DNA of 64,000 nucleotides from Bartonella sp. 220B (GTDB lineage Bacteria; Pseudomonadota; Alphaproteobacteria; Rhizobiales; Rhizobiaceae): assembly GCF_026930205.1 (NCBI RefSeq), contig NZ_JANHOI010000005.1, positions 44,381-108,380 on the forward strand, read 5' to 3'. The position numbers were made by a program, and so were the translations under genes. Below the pieces are notes generated by a model. That model saw nothing but the letters and a program-made list of their open reading frames with translations. It was not told where the DNA came from and did no database searches. Position 1 is the first letter of the stretch. Each line of letters begins with the position of its first letter. Positions 60,182-64,000 of this stretch are shown here, one piece after another.

Positions 60182-60745
60182 TGCCCGCCAACAAACCGCC
60201 AAGACCAGAGAAAGAACCAATGATTGGGGTTAGGGCTTCTGCTTTGAAAAGCCACGTTGGCTCTTGTGTTTCTACTGTTTGATAATTGGAGGAAACATAA
60301 GCTCTTTTTGCCCATAATCCTGCTTCTGCTGTACACCGGTGTACAAGACCTTGCAAACGTTTTCCATCTACTTTGGTCCATTTTTGTAATTCAGAGGGGA
60401 TTGCTTCATATTCACCGTTATTGAGTTTTTTAACAAGGTCGAATTGCAAAAGGCTGCTGTTCCTATATTATAACAAAAGGATACGAGTGCCGCGAATTGT
60501 TCGTCTGTTAAGGAAACTTGAACGGCGCGTTCGACAGTATTCTCAAATTGTTGCAAATCATGGCAAAGAAACTCTTCTGCTTGTTCTTCAGTGATTGTCA
60601 TGCCCTTATGAACAAAGGGTTTTCCAGCAGAATTTGTATGCCCATAACCAATTGTCCATATACCGATGGCATCTTTATAGGCGTTCAGACGTAAACCTTC
60701 CCATTGTTTAATAATTGCTAATCCTTCTGATGATATTTTTCTCAT
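60165..60745 (-). pseudogene. phage endolysin (T4-type lysozyme, GH24) with a -1 frame break at a slippery site
   Basis: Start ATG 60745 with GGAG upstream. The catalytic Glu-Asp-Thr triad is in KQWEGLRLNAYKD and WTIGYGHT. The frame runs through NIGTAAFCNSTLLKN and then goes out of phase, ending with an unrelated tail at 60368. The -1 frame continues with KKLNNGEYEAIPSEL, KWTKVDGKRLQGLVHR and a C-terminal hydrophobic end at 60165, the rest of a normal lysozyme of about 193 residues. The switch falls at TTA AAA AAC (about 60425-60433), a perfect A AAA AAC heptamer in the zero frame. It is either a one-base deletion or programmed frameshifting. Confidence 0.85.
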
Positions 60746-60870
60746 AGGTTTCTCCATAAAAAAAGATCCGCACAAAGCAGAGCTGGTTTAAAAAGTGAAT
60801 CTCTTTCCTCTTCGAAAGAATGGGATTTTACGATGTAACCGGGTCATTTCCGCGAAGATTATTAAATTTT

Positions 60871-60913
60871 TGTTTCATGTAACTTTTTTTCGTGTTATAC
60901 GTTACATGAAACA
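60871..60913 (+). promoter_or_regulatory. operator-promoter of the toxin-antitoxin operon
   Basis: Perfect 13-bp inverted repeat TGTTTCATGTAAC (60871-60883) and GTTACATGAAACA (60901-60913) with a 17-base spacer. A possible promoter lies inside it: TTTCAT (60873-60878) as -35, then 17 bases, then TATACG (60896-60901) with TG upstream. The antitoxin start is 17 bases further on, with GGAGG at 60918. This fits autorepression by antitoxin or complex. Confidence 0.6.
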
Positions 60914-60929
60914 TAATGGAGGTTTTCTT

Positions 60930-61154
60930 ATGGCTACAATGCACGTCAATGAACGCGTTCAAAAACATCGTAACGCACAAAGGAAAGCAGGATTGCGCTT
61001 GATGCAAATTTGGGTACCAGATACACGCCAACCAAACTTTGCAGAAGAGTGCCGCCGTCAGTCTCGCTTGGTAGCAAAAATGGATAAAACGGATACATCT
61101 ATGCAGTTATTTATGGATCAATCTTTAGTAGATGTTGATGGTTGGACAGAATGA
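60930..61154 (+). CDS. MazE-family antitoxin (DUF3018 type)
   Basis: 74 residues from ATG 60930 with GGAGG eight bases upstream; the open frame from 60795 crosses the operator and is not used. HVNERVQKHRNAQRKAGLR then MQIWVPDT is the typical N-terminus of the DUF3018/MazE-like antitoxins paired with PemK/MazF toxins. The C-terminus is acidic and probably neutralises the toxin. Its stop overlaps the toxin ATG by four bases. Confidence 0.85.
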   Translation: MATMHVNERVQKHRNAQRKAGLRLMQIWVPDTRQPNFAEECRRQSRLVAKMDKTDTSMQLFMDQSLVDVDGWTE

Positions 61155-61477
61155 AGCGTGGATCTCTCGTAACAATAGCTATGCAGGGTGATTTTGGTAA
61201 ACCAAGACCTGCATTAATAATTCAAGCTAATCAATTCAGTGAACATACAAGCGTAACAGTTTTACCAATTACAAGTACACTTATTGCGGCACCATTACTT
61301 CGCATTACTATTCAACCAGATGCCAAAAACGGTTTACAAAAACTTTCACAAGTAATGATTGATAAGATCATGACGGTAAGATGCGAAAAGGTTAGCCCAG
61401 CTTTCGGTTCTATTCATGCAGATAAAATGGTAGAAATTGAACGCTGTTTGGCTGTGTTTTTAGGAATAGTAAAATGA
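61151..61477 (+). CDS. PemK/MazF-family toxin (endoribonuclease)
   Basis: 108 residues from ATG 61151, overlapping the antitoxin stop. MKRGSLVTIAMQGDFGKPRPALIIQ shows the RGxxV and GKPRPxLI motifs of MazF-like mRNA interferases. The mid-region TVLPITSTL and the C-terminal VSPAFGSI are also typical. Cleaves mRNA when the antitoxin is degraded, giving growth arrest or addiction. No disruption is seen. The next gene starts four bases before its stop. Confidence 0.88.
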   Translation: MKRGSLVTIAMQGDFGKPRPALIIQANQFSEHTSVTVLPITSTLIAAPLLRITIQPDAKNGLQKLSQVMIDKIMTVRCEKVSPAFGSIHADKMVEIERCLAVFLGIVK

Positions 61478-61785
61478 AAGACTGTAACCATGATGATGCA
61501 ATGGCGGAAATTTTCTATGATGCCCCTAAGATAGCAGCAGCTACCCTTGATGCAATTCTAGCAGATGGTGATCAAGGTGAATTGCTCGTAACACTTCGCC
61601 AAATGGCTAAAGCTTATGGTGGTGTTCAAGCTGTAGCTAAAGCAGCCAACTTGAATCCCACACAACTTTACTGTACACTTTCAGAAAAAGGCAATCCAGA
61701 GTTTCGCAGCTTGAATACCTTACTGCGTACCATGGGATTTCGCTTAGCTGTACAGCCTCTTGAACAACCAGTTCCACACGTTTAA
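61474..61785 (+). CDS. HigA-like addiction-module antidote / DNA-binding protein
   Basis: 103 residues. The N-terminus (YDAPKIAAATLDAILADGD) and the HTH region (GGVQAVAKAANLNPTQLYCTLSEKGNPEF) match the putative addiction-module antidote proteins normally paired with RelE/HigB-type toxins. Here no such toxin is next to it: it is the third gene of the MazE-MazF operon, with an ATGA overlap. It may act as the operon repressor or be a stray antidote. Full length as far as can be judged. Confidence 0.75.
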   Translation: MKDCNHDDAMAEIFYDAPKIAAATLDAILADGDQGELLVTLRQMAKAYGGVQAVAKAANLNPTQLYCTLSEKGNPEFRSLNTLLRTMGFRLAVQPLEQPVPHV

Positions 61786-61855
61786 TCTGTTGTATTGAGT
61801 GTATTAATTGTCTTCTTAAATTAAACAACAGTATTTTATAGCAAAACATGGTAGC

Positions 61856-62774
61856 TTATGATGTATCCTCCTTATCCATATGGATGACGCCTTCACTTTC
61901 ATCGCATGCATTTTGTGGAGCGTTTGGATCAAGGGTATCATCCTTGTCTGGCGTTGTGTTTGCAACATTTCCAGCCGTATCTTCTTGTCCTTCATCAAAA
62001 AGTTCGCACTCTATTTTTGTGGTGTAACCACCCATTTTATCAAGTTTGTGCTTGACGCTTTTGATGCGCCATTCTGCCGGAATATAAGGTCGAAAAGGAG
62101 GATCTTGAACAAGTTTTGCTTCCGGCTTGCACAAAGGGATCACCACCAATATCACAGGAGAAAGAAGACTTACCGCGTGATGACTTATTGCGATAAGCGG
62201 CAATGACCGCAACAGCTTCTGATTGATTATGGTAGGTATATTTGAGTTCATGAAACGGTGGTTTTCCAACTTTGACTTCTTTTTTTTCACCACTGCGAAT
62301 ATCATGATAGGTTGCGATAACACCGCCTTTTTTCTCTTGTTCTTGCTTCTCCGCTTCTTTTTCTGTTTTTTCTCCTCTCTCTGGTTCAGATGGATCTGGT
62401 AGATCATTTTCATCCATATGGATGGCGTTTTCATCCTCCTCTATCTCTTCTGGTGCACGTGCATTAGCTGCGGCTTTTTGGTCCTCACCACCATCCGTTT
62501 CTAAACCATTGGCTGCACCTGCTTCATCCCGTGCGCTGTATTTAAAATCCCAAGAGGTGCAATGTTTTTCATGAAGAACCACTATGGGGAGTGTCTCGCC
62601 GGTGATGGCTTTGCCTTCCCCCCGTTTGGCAAGCACAAGTTTGCCATCAACGGGCTTTGCTACCGCATCATATTCCTCTGCAAGGCGGGCTGCAAAAGCC
62701 ATATCGCTTTCAGCAGTTTGATCAATATGACGCACAACAATTTTCGCAAGAGAAGGGTCAACATTTGCAGTTCT
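61856..62774 (-). pseudogene. phage late control gene D protein, 5'-truncated and frameshifted
   Basis: On the minus strand the remnant begins TANVDPSLAKIVVRHIDQT (62771 downward), homologous to the middle of gpD tail proteins. A stop at 62775-62777 and unrelated sequence replace the N-terminal half. The frame runs through FAARLAEEYDAVAKPVDGKL and an inserted, Glu/Lys-rich low-complexity stretch, then shifts by one extra base at GATCCCTTTG (about 62131-62140). It continues in the next frame with LCKPEAKLVQDPPFRPYIPA and GGYTTKIECELFDEG to 61856. Two acidic motifs ENAIHMDEN and EGVIHMDKE repeat within it. Confidence 0.8.
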
Positions 62775-62780
62775 TCATAA

Positions 62781-63057
62781 CAATATTTAGAAGAATTCAA
62801 AGAATTATTAGAATTGGTTAGAAAGCGAAAGAGAAAAAAGATACTTATGTTGTAGAGGCATGATTCGAAATCCTATTCCCGAACCTTTGTTTACACATCC
62901 CGAACCTTAAAAAAACATATTTAGAATCAGTAAGTTACATGAAGTTTTAAAGCGCATGGTGGGCGTGACAGGTCAAACAGAGAGTAAATAAAATAAAAGA
63001 CTTATGTATAATGTAAGGGTTTTGGTGGTTATTGATTCTATTATGTTTTCTTCGTCT
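62781..63057. other. spacer between gene D remnant and integrase
   Basis: About 277 bp holding repeat copy 2 and a single 10-bp half-site, GTTACATGAA (62934-62943), identical to part of the toxin-antitoxin operator arm. No gene seen. It is the 3' flank of the integrase, so it could carry phage attachment sequences, but no match to the tRNA-Arg 3' end was found here. Confidence 0.4.
62870..62920 (+). repeat. dispersed 51-nt repeat, copy 2
   Basis: Starts ATCCTATTCCCGAACC and ends ACCTTAAAAAAACATAT; 44 of 51 positions equal copy 1 with no gap. In the corresponding frame it reads ILFPNLCLHIPNLKKTY, but a stop lies two codons before, so it is not expressed as such. It lies 138 bases from the integrase 3' end. 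Confidence 0.75.
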
Positions 63058-64000
63058 TCATCCCTCATTTTTTTGGAGCTTTTTTATCGATTCAAGGGCA
63101 AGTTTTTTACGATCTGCGCTCTTCGTATAAAGAGATGCCATGTTGTCATTTGTCCAGCCAAAAATTGCTTTGAGTTGCGAGACTGTTGCACCTGAATTAG
63201 CGGCGCGTGTTGCTGCTAATTTTCTTAAGCCATGCGCTGATTTTTTGATTCCCGCCGCATTACAAGCATCCCGAAATGCATTCCCAAAGCTTTCTTTGAT
63301 GAATTTTTGATTAAGTTTACTACAGATGAATGTTTCTTCTCCAATAGGACCAATTTTAAGAGTTTCTGCTAATTCAGGCAAAATGGGTAGAAAAACATCT
63401 GTTTGGAATTTACTTTTCTCTGTCTTAATATGAATGATATTATCTTTGACATCTTTCCAACCAATTCGTACCGCATCACCACGACGTAAGCCCGTGTAAA
63501 GAAGGACGTCAATCCAAACACGTTCATGTGTACCATGTGACCAATGATGATAATATTTCTCAACATCTTCTTCTGTCCAAACAGCAAAGCCATCTTTGTT
63601 GTTCAAAGCTGGTCTTCTTACTCCTGCTGTTGGGTTGTTTTCTAAAAAACCTTGATCAATCGCCCAATTAAAAAGACCATTAAGTGCTTTTAGAAAATTC
63701 CTAGCCATTGCTGGTGTTTCTTTACGCCGTTCAACACCAGCTATAATATGTTTTTTTTCGATTGCTTGGTACGGAATGTTTCCTATGCTATCACATACCT
63801 TCATAAGGATGAGTTCTTTTTGTTTCTTTGTGGCTTTAGCAAGATTATGCCAACTGGAGCTGTTAAAATACTGTTTGAGTAGCCATGCAAACGAACCTTC
63901 AACAAGTTTACCTACTTTAGGTTTAGGGGGGATGATGCCTTGTAATTCGGCAAGTGCACTTTTGTAGTTGTCAACAAACTCTTGCGTTCCATAAGTTCCG
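63058..64000 (-). CDS. int: phage tyrosine integrase (5' end beyond the window)
   Basis: At least 314 residues; the frame stays open to the window edge, so the N-terminus is missing. Upstream of the first internal methionine are GTYGTQEFVDNYKSAL and the core-binding domain. The catalytic domain has Arg in LYTGLRRGDAVRIGW, His-x-x-Arg in SAHGLRKLAATR, the tryptophan box FGWTNDNMA and the nucleophile Tyr in SLYTKSADR. It should catalyse prophage integration, with the tRNA-Arg gene at 58906 as a candidate attB. It points back toward the prophage genes. Confidence 0.92.
   Translation of the reverse strand, partial: GTYGTQEFVDNYKSALAELQGIIPPKPKVGKLVEGSFAWLLKQYFNSSSWHNLAKATKKQKELILMKVCDSIGNIPYQAIEKKHIIAGVERRKETPAMARNFLKALNGLFNWAIDQGFLENNPTAGVRRPALNNKDGFAVWTEEDVEKYYHHWSHGTHERVWIDVLLYTGLRRGDAVRIGWKDVKDNIIHIKTEKSKFQTDVFLPILPELAETLKIGPIGEETFICSKLNQKFIKESFGNAFRDACNAAGIKKSAHGLRKLAATRAANSGATVSQLKAIFGWTNDNMASLYTKSADRKKLALESIKKLQKNEG

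Noticed and set aside
60142..60381. 79-codon minus-strand frame rich in Ser, Arg and Trp
   Set aside because: It is the third frame under the endolysin 3' half; the endolysin frame matches known lysozymes and this one has no start context.
60795..60929. N-terminal extension of the MazE-like antitoxin
   Set aside because: It would run through the perfect operator repeat and promoter; GGAGG sits just before the ATG at 60930.
61787..61831. Inverted repeat CTGTTGT/ACAACAG after the TA operon as a terminator
   Set aside because: Only seven pairs around a 31-base loop; too weak to claim.
62861..62880. TTCGAAATCCT segment as a copy of the tRNA-Arg T-arm (attachment site)
   Set aside because: Only about ten bases resemble the tRNA, with an inserted base, and the rest belongs to the dispersed repeat.

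Overview
The window looks like a chromosomal segment of an AT-rich, genome-reduced alphaproteobacterium of the Rhizobiales, most likely a Bartonella. Several things support this. There are alphaproteobacterial gene groupings (purC-purS-purQ-purL-bolA-grxD; dksA next to an orphan FliO-domain gene and the CckA kinase; dgt-argS-SPOR protein; perM-hdaA). Homologues of the mitochondrial complex I accessory subunits NDUFS4 and NDUFS6 are present. Base composition is low in GC, and several intergenic spacers are long and apparently empty. The genus call is inference from gene content and style; no database was searched.

Layout. From 1 to about 5.1 kb there are two MFS transporters and NADP-isocitrate dehydrogenase, then a long spacer with a tRNA-Glu. 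From 5.9 to 10.2 kb come hom, glpX, ilvE and a small membrane protein. From 10.3 to 16 kb, on the minus strand, lies dgt-argS-SPOR protein. From 16 to 21.6 kb, on the plus strand, are an A-type Fe-S carrier, a secreted three-repeat protein, ccdA, glmU and glmS. From 21.7 to 36.9 kb the genes are recG, dnaE, an FAD monooxygenase, a CHCC zinc-finger protein, ppk-ppx, rnd and aspS. From 37.8 to 49.3 kb come parC and a Bcr-type exporter, then a minus-strand block containing grxD, bolA, most purine genes, a small hydrolase, purB and rpe. From 49.4 to 58.9 kb are a flavin reductase, dksA, the FliO-domain gene, cckA, purN-purM, perM-hdaA, tRNA-Pro, the NDUFS4 homologue and tRNA-Arg.

The host backbone appears to end at the tRNA-Arg gene (58906-58982). 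From 58984 to the right edge everything looks like a decaying prophage: an XRE regulator ending one base after the tRNA, a compact lysis cassette (endolysin, a 31-residue membrane peptide, nested Rz/Rz1-like spanins, a 54-residue membrane protein), a three-gene toxin-antitoxin operon behind a perfect 13-bp inverted repeat, a truncated and frameshifted late-control gene D, and a tyrosine integrase that runs off the window.

How the genes work together. The backbone covers de novo purine synthesis (seven pur genes), amino-sugar precursor synthesis for the cell wall (glmU, glmS), polyphosphate turnover (ppk/ppx), replication and repair (dnaE, recG, parC, hdaA, dgt), Fe-S handling (A-type carrier, Grx4/BolA) and global control (cckA, dksA). 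The most unusual material is in the prophage. The endolysin frame is broken exactly at a canonical A AAA AAC slippery heptamer. Two very small lysis-cassette genes fall below usual gene-calling length. A 51-nt repeat occurs next to tRNA-Glu and near the integrase, and a shorter version forms the 3' end of the XRE gene beside tRNA-Arg. No CRISPR array, rRNA or intact insertion sequence was seen.
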